Of a DNA stretch of 64,000 bases, positions 1 through 7,221 are shown piece by piece. How positions within the stretch are numbered: the stretch's first letter is position 1; each line of letters starts with the position of its first letter. The stretch comes from Geoglobus acetivorans. Its GTDB lineage: Archaea; Halobacteriota; Archaeoglobi; Archaeoglobales; Archaeoglobaceae. Where the stretch lies: the NCBI RefSeq assembly GCF_039641995.1, contig NZ_CP087714.1:868001-932000 (forward strand). Direction: 5' to 3'. The notes under the pieces were generated by a model that saw only the letters and a list, made by a program, of their open reading frames with translations, was not told the DNA's origin and did no database searches. A program made the position numbers and the translations under genes.

Positions 1-1322
1 AACGGCTCATCAGGGAATCTGAGTCTTATGAACCCGACGAGAACCTCCCGGGACGGATCCTCGAATGAAATGAAAAACTCCTTTCCACTATTCGCCTCAT
101 ACTTTCTCACAACCTCCTCAAAGTCTCGTTCTCTGTATTCTTTCAGTCTGTGTCCCGCCTCCCTGCACCTTATGCATCTGCATGAATATCCAAGCTCCTT
201 CAGCCTCTCGTGGATTAGCTGCCTGATGTTTCCCTTGTCCAGTCCAATTGCCCTGTCAACGGGAATATCTCTCTGAATTCGCTGAATTCTCACGTATTCG
301 GGTATGTACTTCTTCGCCCTTGCTACAAGCTCCACGACTTCTTCGGTAGAGTATGGAGTGTATTCACCTCTTTCGTACATCTCGTAGAGCTGGGTGCCTC
401 TGACGACAAGGGTTGGATAAATCTTCAGGTAGTCCGGCCTGAAATCAGGATTTTCGAAGAGAATTCTGAACATTTTCAGATCTCTCTCAAAATCGGAACC
501 CGGCAGACCGGGCATGATGTGATACCCAACCTTGAATGCCGAATCCCTCAACCTTTTCGTCGCATCGACAACGTCCTGGACTCCATGCCCCCTCTGAATT
601 TTTTCAAGCACATCATCGTAAACGCTCTGCACTCCAAGCTCCACCTTTGTCCCGCCAAACCTGAGCATCTCAATTATGTGCTCTTCCCCGGCATAATCCG
701 GCCTCGTCTCGAACGTCATGCCAACGCATCTTGCTTTAGCCCTTTCGTTGTCTTTCTTTGCCTGTTCAAGGTCGCTGTAGAGCTTTTTCTCACTTTCAAA
801 GCTGTTCAGGGCTGAGAAAATTCCGAGAATGAACTTTTGTTTGTAATCTTCCTCTCTTGCCGGAAACGTGCCGCCCATGACGATAATCTCGACTTTATCC
901 ACGTCGTGGCCAATCTCCTTAAGCTCACTCAGCCTCGATGTTACCTGTCTGAAAGAATCGTACTCATGCTGCCTGCCTCTCTGTGCGGCGGGCTCGAATC
1001 CAATGTAGCTCTGGGGTGTGTTGAATTCCACGCCTCCGGGGCACGGAATGCACTTTCCGTGGGGACATGGTGCCGGAGAAGTCATCACGCTGACAACGGC
1101 GACACCGCTTATCGTCCTCACCGGCTTCAGCCTGAGGACTTCCCTAAGCTTTTCATAAAGTGGCTCATTTTTGACTGCCCTCAGAACATCTGCATCAGAA
1201 GGGATTGTTGAGAGCGAGTATTTCTTGGCGACTCTCTTTTTAATCCTGGCTATTTCCTTTTTATCCACTTTTCCGATTTTTGCAATTTCGAGAGCAATTT
1301 CTCTCAATGCTGCTTGAGACAT
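1..1322 (-). CDS. elp3: tRNA uridine-34 modification enzyme Elp3, C-terminus beyond window
   Basis: Archaeal Elp3 couples a radical SAM domain to a GNAT acetyltransferase domain and makes the cm5U family of modifications at the wobble uridine of tRNA. Translating the minus strand from the ATG at 1322 gives a helical N-terminus and then the family motif CPHGKCIPCPGG, with candidate cluster cysteines at residues 86, 91 and 94. About 440 codons are inside the window, against roughly 520 for the family, so the missing part is the end of the GNAT domain. The frame is open to the window edge. The downstream gene (DUF1648 protein) is on the same strand just upstream of the start. Identification is firm; the exact product modification is from family knowledge. 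Confidence 0.93.
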   Translation of the reverse strand, partial: MSQAALREIALEIAKIGKVDKKEIARIKKRVAKKYSLSTIPSDADVLRAVKNEPLYEKLREVLRLKPVRTISGVAVVSVMTSPAPCPHGKCIPCPGGVEFNTPQSYIGFEPAAQRGRQHEYDSFRQVTSRLSELKEIGHDVDKVEIIVMGGTFPAREEDYKQKFILGIFSALNSFESEKKLYSDLEQAKKDNERAKARCVGMTFETRPDYAGEEHIIEMLRFGGTKVELGVQSVYDDVLEKIQRGHGVQDVVDATKRLRDSAFKVGYHIMPGLPGSDFERDLKMFRILFENPDFRPDYLKIYPTLVVRGTQLYEMYERGEYTPYSTEEVVELVARAKKYIPEYVRIQRIQRDIPVDRAIGLDKGNIRQLIHERLKELGYSCRCIRCREAGHRLKEYRERDFEEVVRKYEANSGKEFFISFEDPSREVLVGFIRLRFPDEP

Positions 1323-1375
1323 TCCCTGAAAATACGGAAATGCAGGTTAAAAATTTGACGGAGAAAACTGCAGTT

Positions 1376-1957
1376 TCATGCTCGGGCGTTGCCGTAAATT
1401 TTGGCCTCGTCTGCAATTTCAGCGGAAAGCTTCTTGAGAAAAACCAGGAAACCGAAAATCAGTACGGGAATTGCTCCGAGAGTAACGGGCAAAAACCATT
1501 CTGGCATTGCACCTGCAACAGTTCCGACATATATTCCATATTCAATCGCGAGGAGATATAATGTCAAAAATGCACCCATGCCCAGCAGAACTTCAAAATA
1601 CCTGTTCACCCACCATGCTCTTCTTTCGGCAGGAATTCGGTCGATCATCATGAAGAATGCGGGCAGGTTGATGAGATACGGGTGGTTGTTGATGATGGTG
1701 AATCTGTATTTTGCGATAAGGAGGAATATTATAGGGGCAATGCTCAATGCAACGGGCAAAATCATCCAGGTACTTTTATCTCCGTAGCTGTCTGGCTTGC
1801 CCTCAAAGTTGAAGTGGGAGGGGATGTTGTCGGGCAGAGTTTGATACGCATATATCGCGAGGACCCAGATCCCCGCAAGACCGAGTAATATCAGGGCTAA
1901 AAATATCTGACCTTTCTTAGATATTGGTTCAGGAGGAATCTTTTGGATTTTCATCAT
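1376..1957 (-). CDS. DUF1648 domain membrane protein
   Basis: A 193-residue protein with five or so hydrophobic segments. After the first membrane helix it has the DUF1648 signature (LPDNIPSHFNFEGKPDSYG, about residues 41-59), which is found at the N-terminus of SdpI-type immunity proteins and in many stand-alone membrane proteins of archaea and Firmicutes. No function is established for this form. It sits 53 bp upstream of elp3 on the same strand and could share its transcript. A TATA-like stretch (TTAATATTATAC) lies just upstream of the start. A second ATG one codon in is equally possible as the start. Confidence 0.7.
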   Translation of the reverse strand: MMKIQKIPPEPISKKGQIFLALILLGLAGIWVLAIYAYQTLPDNIPSHFNFEGKPDSYGDKSTWMILPVALSIAPIIFLLIAKYRFTIINNHPYLINLPAFFMMIDRIPAERRAWWVNRYFEVLLGMGAFLTLYLLAIEYGIYVGTVAGAMPEWFLPVTLGAIPVLIFGFLVFLKKLSAEIADEAKIYGNARA

Positions 1958-2000
1958 TCTTTGTATAATATTAAGTTAGAATTAAAAAATTTTGGAAGGT

Positions 2001-2320
2001 CTATAGCAGTCTTAGAATATCCCACATCTGATACATTCCAAGTGCCACAGCGGGAATTGATGCGCAGATGAAAGCTTTTCTCAGCTCAATCTCTCTTGCA
2101 TGCCTCACAGCAAACGTCCAGATCACAAGCCCCCAGATTGTTACTGCAAGGTTGATTATCAAGTTTGAGTAAACGACATCTCTGGGTATAAATGAAAGTA
2201 TTATGTCCCCCACTGCATCGGGATTTTGAAGCTGAGCAAGGTCTATCTCTGGAATCTCTGCGTTCATCAGGTAATATGCCGAAACTGGGACTGTTATCAT
2301 GGAACCAACCAAGGAAGGAA
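2001..2320 (-). pseudogene. Truncated Yip1-like membrane protein, 5' end lost
   Basis: The minus-strand frame encodes about 106 residues with three hydrophobic segments and the order expected of the C-terminal half of a Yip1-family membrane protein (ending near GMYQMWDILRLL). The family is normally about 200 residues, so the N-terminal half is missing. The loss coincides with the point, near 2321, where recognisable SpoIIM-family coding sequence begins on the other strand. The open frame happens to run a little past this point to 2333, but the sequence there belongs to the other gene. Yip1 assignment is by overall pattern only; the truncation is the more secure statement. Confidence 0.45.
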
Positions 2321-2554
2321 GAAATCCCTGCAATAATCATAGCCGGAGCAGCAGGCTTCAAAATTCCTTATGAAATTGTAAGGTATTTGGCTGGCAAGAA
2401 AGAAACGATTCTAACAAAAGAAGACATAAAAGAATACCTGACCTTTGCGTTAATCTCCATAATATTAATCGTAATCGCAGCGTGGATAGAGGCGAACGTA
2501 ACCCTCAAAATTGCCAAAAGTGTGATCGATTTGACAAATGGCTTTAATCGATAA
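2321..2554 (+). pseudogene. C-terminal fragment of a SpoIIM-family membrane protein (copy 1)
   Basis: The frame encodes 77 residues that start inside the conserved EIPAIIIAGAAG block of SpoIIM (DUF95) proteins and run to a stop, ending in a hydrophobic helix and the family's typical tail (AAWIEANVTLKIAK). The first half of the gene and any start codon are absent; upstream sequence is the antisense of the Yip1-like gene. A second copy of the same tail lies at 62127-62309. A broken PIN-domain gene follows and overlaps its end by 17 bp, just as a vapBC pair follows copy 2. It is probably not translated unless by fusion. Confidence 0.7.
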
Positions 2555-2686
2555 TACAGTTCTTTCAAACCTTGTGAAAGCAGGTAGATATGACTCACTA
2601 AAAAAGGCTTTTGGGATTGTTATGTGATAGAGCAGGTTTTGGAAGGATTCAGATTTTGGTGTTGGGAATGGAGTCGGAAGTTTTGA
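2538..2686 (+). pseudogene. Broken PIN-domain (VapC-like) gene remnant
   Basis: From ATG 2538 the frame reads MALIDNTVLSNL and continues for 29 residues to a stop at 2625. This opening is typical of archaeal PIN-domain proteins, with the first active-site aspartate at residue 5. The coding signal then continues in another frame from 2624 (VIEQVLEGFRFW), matching the second helix of the fold, until a stop at 2686. No further PIN sequence follows. The gene is therefore frameshifted and cut short, and cannot make an active nuclease. The reading is by eye from short stretches, but the IDNTVLSNL opening is distinctive. Confidence 0.6.
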
Positions 2687-2758
2687 GGATGGGGGTAGAG
2701 CCTTGGTTAGATTATCCAAAAATTTAATATGTTTTCCATATTTTTGTTTGAGAGGGGC

Positions 2759-3028
2759 ATGAAACGAAAGATCATGCTCAGACTGATGGCCTCAGTTACG
2801 CTTGCCGCTATTTATGCATTGATTGCAGAAGTTAGAGGATATGGAATGCTCAATGCTTTTGCAAGTGGTACAGCTGCGTTTATTGCCTGTTACGTAATGC
2901 TCATGCCAAAGCCAAGTAAAGAGGGTGATGGTCAGTATAAGATGGGTACATTATTTTCTAAACCAAAGATTATTGAAATTGTCCTGTTCATTGGACTGAC
3001 ATCTATGCTACTGGGTCTGATAGTTTGA
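2759..3028 (+). CDS. Small two- to three-helix membrane protein
   Basis: An 89-residue hydrophobic protein of no recognised family. A basic N-terminus (MKRKIMLR) is followed by two adjacent hydrophobic segments, a short charged loop, and a last helix at the C-terminus (VLFIGLTSMLLGLIV). The ATG at 2759 is preceded by GAGAGGGG, a good ribosome binding site. The frame is open ten codons further upstream, but that start lacks such a site. A TATA-like AATTTAATATG lies at about 2720. It is a single gene between the gene scar at 2.0-2.7 kb and the sirtuin gene. Confidence 0.6.
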   Translation: MKRKIMLRLMASVTLAAIYALIAEVRGYGMLNAFASGTAAFIACYVMLMPKPSKEGDGQYKMGTLFSKPKIIEIVLFIGLTSMLLGLIV

Positions 3029-3143
3029 TAAGATAGGGCTTTGCATCCTACAGTATTTTTTGCATGTGCCAGGAATTATCGGAGCCTGTGGTTCGTTTGA
3101 ATCTGGAATAAATTTTAATTTTTTCAGGTCGAATTGCAAGTGC

Positions 3144-3893
3144 ATGAACAGCAGGAACACGATTGGCAGATTGCTGGAACTCATAAAATCCTGCAATGGT
3201 GAGCTTGTGGCTCTGACAGGCGCGGGCATATCCGCAGACAGCGGGATACCCACATTCAGGGGGAAAGACGGTCTCTGGAACAAATATAGGCCTGAAGAGC
3301 TTGCGACTCCTGAGGCATTCAGAAAAGATCCTGTGCTTGTGTGGGAGTGGTATGCATGGAGGATGAATCTCGTGTTCAACGCAAAACCCAATGATGCACA
3401 CATTGCTCTGGCGCTCCTCGAGAGAAAGGGTTTGCTGAAAGCCGTTGTAACACAGAACGTGGACAATCTGCACGAGAGGGCGGGAAGCAAGAATGTCGTC
3501 CATCTTCACGGCAGGATTGACGAGGTGAGGTGTACTGAATGCGGCAGGGTCGAGAGACTGAATAAAGCTCCGGAAACGATTCCACCCGTATGCGATTGCG
3601 GAGCATTGATGAGACCAAACGTTGTGTGGTTTGGGGAACCCCTCCCTGTTGATGCACTCAATCTCGCAGTCGAGCTGTGCAGCCAGAACAGTGTTATCGT
3701 AATCGGTACCTCTGCAGTGGTTTATCCTGCTGCACAGCTCCCGTACTATGCAAAGAATGCCGGAAATACAGTCGTTGAAGTAAATCCGGAAATCACTCCT
3801 CTTACGGACCTCGCAGACCTGTCCATAAGACAGCGGGCTGGCGAGGCTTTCAGGCAGATCAGAGCTATTTTAGAAGCGGGAGACTCCCCGTAA
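3144..3893 (+). CDS. cobB: NAD-dependent protein deacylase, Sir2 class III
   Basis: A 249-residue sirtuin that removes acyl groups from lysines using NAD. It shows the NAD-binding GAGISADSGIPTFRG, the catalytic QNVDNLHERAG and following HGR histidine, four zinc cysteines in the CTECG...CDCG module, and GTSAVVYPA in the Rossmann part. WYAWRM at about residues 69-74 carries the Tyr-x-x-Arg pair that in SIRT5 and Sir2-Af1 binds succinyl or malonyl groups, so acidic deacylation is likely. The start at 3144 was chosen because homology begins there; the frame is open upstream to 3060. It converges on pth2 and overlaps its 3' end by 29 bp. Confidence 0.92.
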   Translation: MNSRNTIGRLLELIKSCNGELVALTGAGISADSGIPTFRGKDGLWNKYRPEELATPEAFRKDPVLVWEWYAWRMNLVFNAKPNDAHIALALLERKGLLKAVVTQNVDNLHERAGSKNVVHLHGRIDEVRCTECGRVERLNKAPETIPPVCDCGALMRPNVVWFGEPLPVDALNLAVELCSQNSVIVIGTSAVVYPAAQLPYYAKNAGNTVVEVNPEITPLTDLADLSIRQRAGEAFRQIRAILEAGDSP

Positions 3894-4227
3894 TTTTATC
3901 GATCCTGTCGCTCCTTTCGGGACCGATAACGACAGCGGTTATTGTTCCGGGAGGGATTTCAGTAAGACCTGCATCCTTCACGTAAGCGCTTGGCAAACCA
4001 TTTTTTCTGGCCATGTCAAAGATCCTCATAAGGTTCTCGAGATTTTTAACCTTCAGAACAATCTTTTTCTGTCCTTCAAGTTTCCACTTCTCTCTGGTTG
4101 ATCTATCCGAAATTTCATAACCAAGAATCGCCGCATGGGCTACCTGAACTGCCAGCTTCCCTTTAGATAGCTGCAAATCTTCCCTGACTATGATTACCTG
4201 CTTGTACTCACTCCTCTCCGAACCCAT
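3865..4227 (-). CDS. pth2: Peptidyl-tRNA hydrolase, archaeal/eukaryal type
   Basis: A 120-residue Pth2 enzyme that releases peptides from prematurely dropped peptidyl-tRNA. It shows the family's opening strand (QVIIVREDLQLSKGKLAVQ), the AHAA helix, and the closing TAVVIGPERSDRID. Length is normal for the family. The ATG at 4227 is used; a TTG at 4236 would add three residues. Its start overlaps the end of the upstream gene (4208-4471) by 20 bp, so the two are almost certainly co-transcribed. Its 3' end overlaps the sirtuin gene tail to tail. Confidence 0.93.
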   Translation of the reverse strand: MGSERSEYKQVIIVREDLQLSKGKLAVQVAHAAILGYEISDRSTREKWKLEGQKKIVLKVKNLENLMRIFDMARKNGLPSAYVKDAGLTEIPPGTITAVVIGPERSDRIDKITGSLPLLK

Positions 4228-4471
4228 ACTTCTCAAGCTCTTCGAGACTCACCGGTTTGGACTTTTCCACCATCCACTTTTCTCCAATCTCCTTTGCCTT
4301 CTCTTCGTCAAATTCTTCGAGCGCCAGACCATCACCGTCCTCTTTTACAGCAGATAGCGGGACCCCAAAGAACTTATCCGAGCTTTTTATTATCAGATGA
4401 TCGCCATAGACATCGATGCTCTCCCCGATTTCTTTCCCGTTCATGAACACGAATCTGCAGATGAGATCCAT
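4208..4471 (-). CDS. Small acidic protein, probable DUF5749-type beta-barrel
   Basis: An 87-residue soluble acidic protein. The first half alternates short beta strands (LICRFVFMNGKEIGESIDVYG, shortened here in function to an RNA-binding-like barrel by analogy only) and includes KSSDKFFGVPLSAV; the second half is a charged helix ending in LEELEKYGFGEE. This is the layout of small archaeal proteins grouped as DUF5749, whose function is unknown. It lies upstream of pth2, overlapping it, which hints at a translation-related role, but nothing in the sequence proves one. A TATA-like AATTTAAATAA lies just upstream of the start. Confidence 0.55.
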   Translation of the reverse strand: MDLICRFVFMNGKEIGESIDVYGDHLIIKSSDKFFGVPLSAVKEDGDGLALEEFDEEKAKEIGEKWMVEKSKPVSLEELEKYGFGEE

Positions 4472-4553
4472 GCAAAGACTTTGCAGAATTTAAATAAATT
4501 ATTTGCGAAATGCACGGCGAAAGACATATCCCCTTCGTGGAAAGATTACAGTG

Positions 4554-4997
4554 ATGGATGAATACATGAGGGTTTGCCCCAGATGTCTCAGCAGTGATGT
4601 TGAGCCGGATCTCTACACTCCTGCGGCTGTTGCCTACGGGGCGCTGAACTCGTACAGATGCAACTCCTGTGGGCATACTGGCGTGTTTTTCCCTGAATTC
4701 AGAAAAGAGGACCTGATGAATACTGAAAAACTTCAGATTGAAGAAAACGGCGCTTTTGAAGGCACCTCATTTGCAGGGGGATTTTATTCTGCCGTAATTC
4801 TCTTTTCTGCACTTGGGCTTGTGCTTTCGATGCTGTATTACATGCTCTATCTCGATCATCTATTTCTGCTGGCATTTTCAGTGTATCTGGTAATTCTTAT
4901 CTCGAACTTTCGCATGGGAATAAGGGAATCGCTGTTTTACAGAATGAGCCTGCTGGTCTCCTTAGTCCTTTATTCAGTGTTTTTCAGGTCGCTGTGA
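4554..4997 (+). CDS. Zinc-ribbon membrane protein
   Basis: A 147-residue protein with an N-terminal zinc ribbon (CPRC near residue 8 and CNSCG near residue 39) facing the cytoplasm, a linker of about 25 residues, and two or three hydrophobic helices in the C-terminal half. This layout is common among unnamed archaeal membrane proteins. The ATG at 4554 was chosen because the preceding codons of the open frame (from 4503) are basic and unlike the rest; the next ATG (4566) is also possible. No function can be given. It is followed 43 bp later by cofC on the same strand. Confidence 0.65.
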   Translation: MDEYMRVCPRCLSSDVEPDLYTPAAVAYGALNSYRCNSCGHTGVFFPEFRKEDLMNTEKLQIEENGAFEGTSFAGGFYSAVILFSALGLVLSMLYYMLYLDHLFLLAFSVYLVILISNFRMGIRESLFYRMSLLVSLVLYSVFFRSL

Positions 4998-5039
4998 CAA
5001 ATCATCAGATTTATTAATCTGTCCGGTCCATTCAGCACA

Positions 5040-5642
5040 ATGAAGATTTACGTCCCCTTCAAGCCCGAAAATCCTAAATCGAGGCTGTCGGGTGTGCTTT
5101 CACCTGATGAAAGGAAAAAGCTCGCTTATTTCATGCTGCTTGACGTTATTGATGCTTGTGGAGATTGTACTGTTGTTTCAAGCTCTTCCAGCAAACTTCT
5201 CGAAGGGATAAAGCACGAAATTGATAATCGAAGCCTTGACGAAGCTGTAACCTCCCGGATTAAGCAGAATGATGCCGCCATCATCATGTCCGACCTTGCC
5301 CTTTTGACTGAAAAAACGGTTGAACGCTTTATCGAAATGGATGGTGACGTTGTCCTGGCTCCGGGAAGAAAAGGCGGGACAAACATGCTTCTCTCAAGAA
5401 GCAGGCAATTTTACACCTCATATCACTACGGAAGTTTTTTCAAACACGTCGATATATGCAGAAAATTGAAGCTTGAATGCAGAATTTTCGACTCCTTTTT
5501 TGCAAGCGTCGATATCGATGAGGAAGATGATCTGCTCGAACTTGTCCTCCACGGAAGAGGGAAGAGAAGCTACGAGTATCTGGAAGACCTTGGCTTTTAC
5601 GTTGATCTGTCTGGAAAAGATCCGAAACTCGTGAGAGAATAG
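5040..5642 (+). CDS. cofC: 2-phospho-L-lactate guanylyltransferase (CofC)
   Basis: CofC activates phospholactate (or phosphoenolpyruvate) with GTP for the side chain of coenzyme F420. The 200-residue protein has the family's opening (IYVPFKPENPKSRLS), the LSPDER stretch, the nucleotide-binding APGRKGGTNML near residues 103-113, and the SVDIDEEDDLLELVLHG C-terminal block. Length is normal. A TATA-like TTTATTAA lies about 30 bp upstream of the ATG. The other F420 genes in the window, cofG and cofH, are 13 kb away, so the pathway is split into two loci. Confidence 0.9.
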   Translation: MKIYVPFKPENPKSRLSGVLSPDERKKLAYFMLLDVIDACGDCTVVSSSSSKLLEGIKHEIDNRSLDEAVTSRIKQNDAAIIMSDLALLTEKTVERFIEMDGDVVLAPGRKGGTNMLLSRSRQFYTSYHYGSFFKHVDICRKLKLECRIFDSFFASVDIDEEDDLLELVLHGRGKRSYEYLEDLGFYVDLSGKDPKLVRE

Positions 5643-5687
5643 GTATTCCAGCACCTGTTTGGCGCGGATTTTTAAAAAATGAAATTT

Positions 5688-6767
5688 TTAAAAGATCAGC
5701 TCTTCAAGCATGTCTTTTTCGGTTGCAATTCTTATTTCGCGGGCAATTCTCCTGCCCATATACATGTTCTCCCCGAAGAGGATGTATGAGTACGGTGAGG
5801 CAGGAATCCCTACGCTGCTCCCTGCGACTATCCTTGCGGATATCTCAAAATAGTAGATTGTTCCGTTCTCGTCGATAACGCTTTCAAGGCAGAATGGTCC
5901 CACCATTCCCGGCTCAGCAATTTTTCTGGAGTACTCGTAAACCTGCTCACCATCCTGCAAAATTCTGGAAAGCAGACTCTCCCTCACGATCAGAGGGATG
6001 TTTCCCACAACCGTATATGTCGGGATCAGGTCTGTTTTGAGCTGTTCATCAGCAGGAATCCTGCCGAAACCATCTACGTTTGACTCATACCTTCTGTCGA
6101 TAGCTATAAGCTCAATTCTTGAATTGACCGGAGAGTAAAAGAAGGAGAAGTACACAGGTACACCAAGGACGTATTCCTGTATGTGTGCCTTGTTAATATC
6201 GTCTTTGGATATTATTCCTCTCTTAACCAGTTCCTCAGCCTTGCTCAGAAAATCTTCCTTTGATGCGGCGATGAAGTAACCCTTACCTCCCCTTGCACCG
6301 GGATACTTCACAATTGCGAGACCGTCAATCTCGTCGGGCGAACGATAAGTCTTTGGTACATTAAGTCCGGAATTTACGAGCCAGTCTCTCTGCTTCTCTC
6401 TTACTGTTTCCCATTCCATGAGGATTCTGTTTCCGAAAACCGGGACTTTCAGACTGTAAAGACTGCCGATGTAAGCATTGTAGCTACCGTGAGGGATTAA
6501 AATTGTGTTCATCTCGATTAGTTTCTTCTGAATACCATCGTCGAGAAGCTGTCTGAAGTCGTCCACCTCTATTATGTGGTCTGCAACTCCAAAATTGCGG
6601 TAAACAAAGCTCTCTCTTTTCCTGACTATACATACAGTCTCAAAACCTTCTTCTTTGGCGCCTTTGAGAATGTTCAGAGCTGAATGGCTGCCTATTGTTC
6701 CTATTCTTATGTTTTCTTTATCGTAGTTTTTCAGAGTTGCGAGAATCAGCTCTCTGAGTTTTTCCAT
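5688..6767 (-). CDS. purP: FAICAR synthetase PurP (ATP-grasp)
   Basis: PurP formylates AICAR with formate and ATP in archaeal purine synthesis, replacing the folate-dependent step of PurH. The 359-residue length matches the family. The N-terminal domain has IGSHSALNILKGAKEEGF; the ATP-grasp core shows VKYPGARGGKGYF, IQEYVLGVPVYFSFFYSP, and the metal-binding ESVIDENGTIYYFEISARI near residues 300-318. The gene stands alone, with cofC convergent and mazG-like 30 bp upstream on the same strand, with which it may be co-transcribed. Confidence 0.93.
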   Translation of the reverse strand: MEKLRELILATLKNYDKENIRIGTIGSHSALNILKGAKEEGFETVCIVRKRESFVYRNFGVADHIIEVDDFRQLLDDGIQKKLIEMNTILIPHGSYNAYIGSLYSLKVPVFGNRILMEWETVREKQRDWLVNSGLNVPKTYRSPDEIDGLAIVKYPGARGGKGYFIAASKEDFLSKAEELVKRGIISKDDINKAHIQEYVLGVPVYFSFFYSPVNSRIELIAIDRRYESNVDGFGRIPADEQLKTDLIPTYTVVGNIPLIVRESLLSRILQDGEQVYEYSRKIAEPGMVGPFCLESVIDENGTIYYFEISARIVAGSSVGIPASPYSYILFGENMYMGRRIAREIRIATEKDMLEELIF

Positions 6768-6797
6768 GTATCTGTTTTGCCAACACGGATATAAGAT

Positions 6798-7112
6798 TTA
6801 CCGTTCCGGATATTTTTGTTCGTTTTTCTTTATTTTGTCCATTAGAGCCTTTTCAACGTCAATTTCACACTCATGTGCGAGTAGGAGGAGATAGATAAGC
6901 ACGTCACTGATCTCTTCCCCAATTCTCCTTCTGTAATCCTCGTTTTCAAGCTCTTTTAAAATTTCATCATCTTTCTTCCACTGAAACATCTCTAAAAGCT
7001 CTCCAACTTCTATGGCGACAGATAGAGCAAGATTTTTCGGAGTATGGTATTTTTTCCACTCCCTTCGGTTTCTGAAATCGATTAGAATTTCTATGATGTC
7101 CGAAATGTGCAT
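6798..7112 (-). CDS. MazG-like nucleotide pyrophosphohydrolase
   Basis: A 104-residue all-helical NTP pyrophosphohydrolase of the MazG/RS21-C6 (dCTPase-like) group, which cleans non-standard nucleotides from the pool. The metal-binding residues are visible as EVGELLE in the first helix pair and EEISDVLIYLL in the second, followed by the LLAHECEIDVEKALMDKIKKNEQKYP tail in parts typical of the family. It lies 30 bp upstream of purP on the same strand. The substrate cannot be told from sequence. Confidence 0.85.
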   Translation of the reverse strand: MHISDIIEILIDFRNRREWKKYHTPKNLALSVAIEVGELLEMFQWKKDDEILKELENEDYRRRIGEEISDVLIYLLLLAHECEIDVEKALMDKIKKNEQKYPER

Positions 7113-7221
7113 GATCGTGTATTTGGATAGGACAATATTTGTTTTTCCAAAATCTGCCCATAAGGAGTATTTGTGGTGAAGGTGGCACTGTTATTTCAAA
7201 GTGGTTATGCGGGCTGAAACT

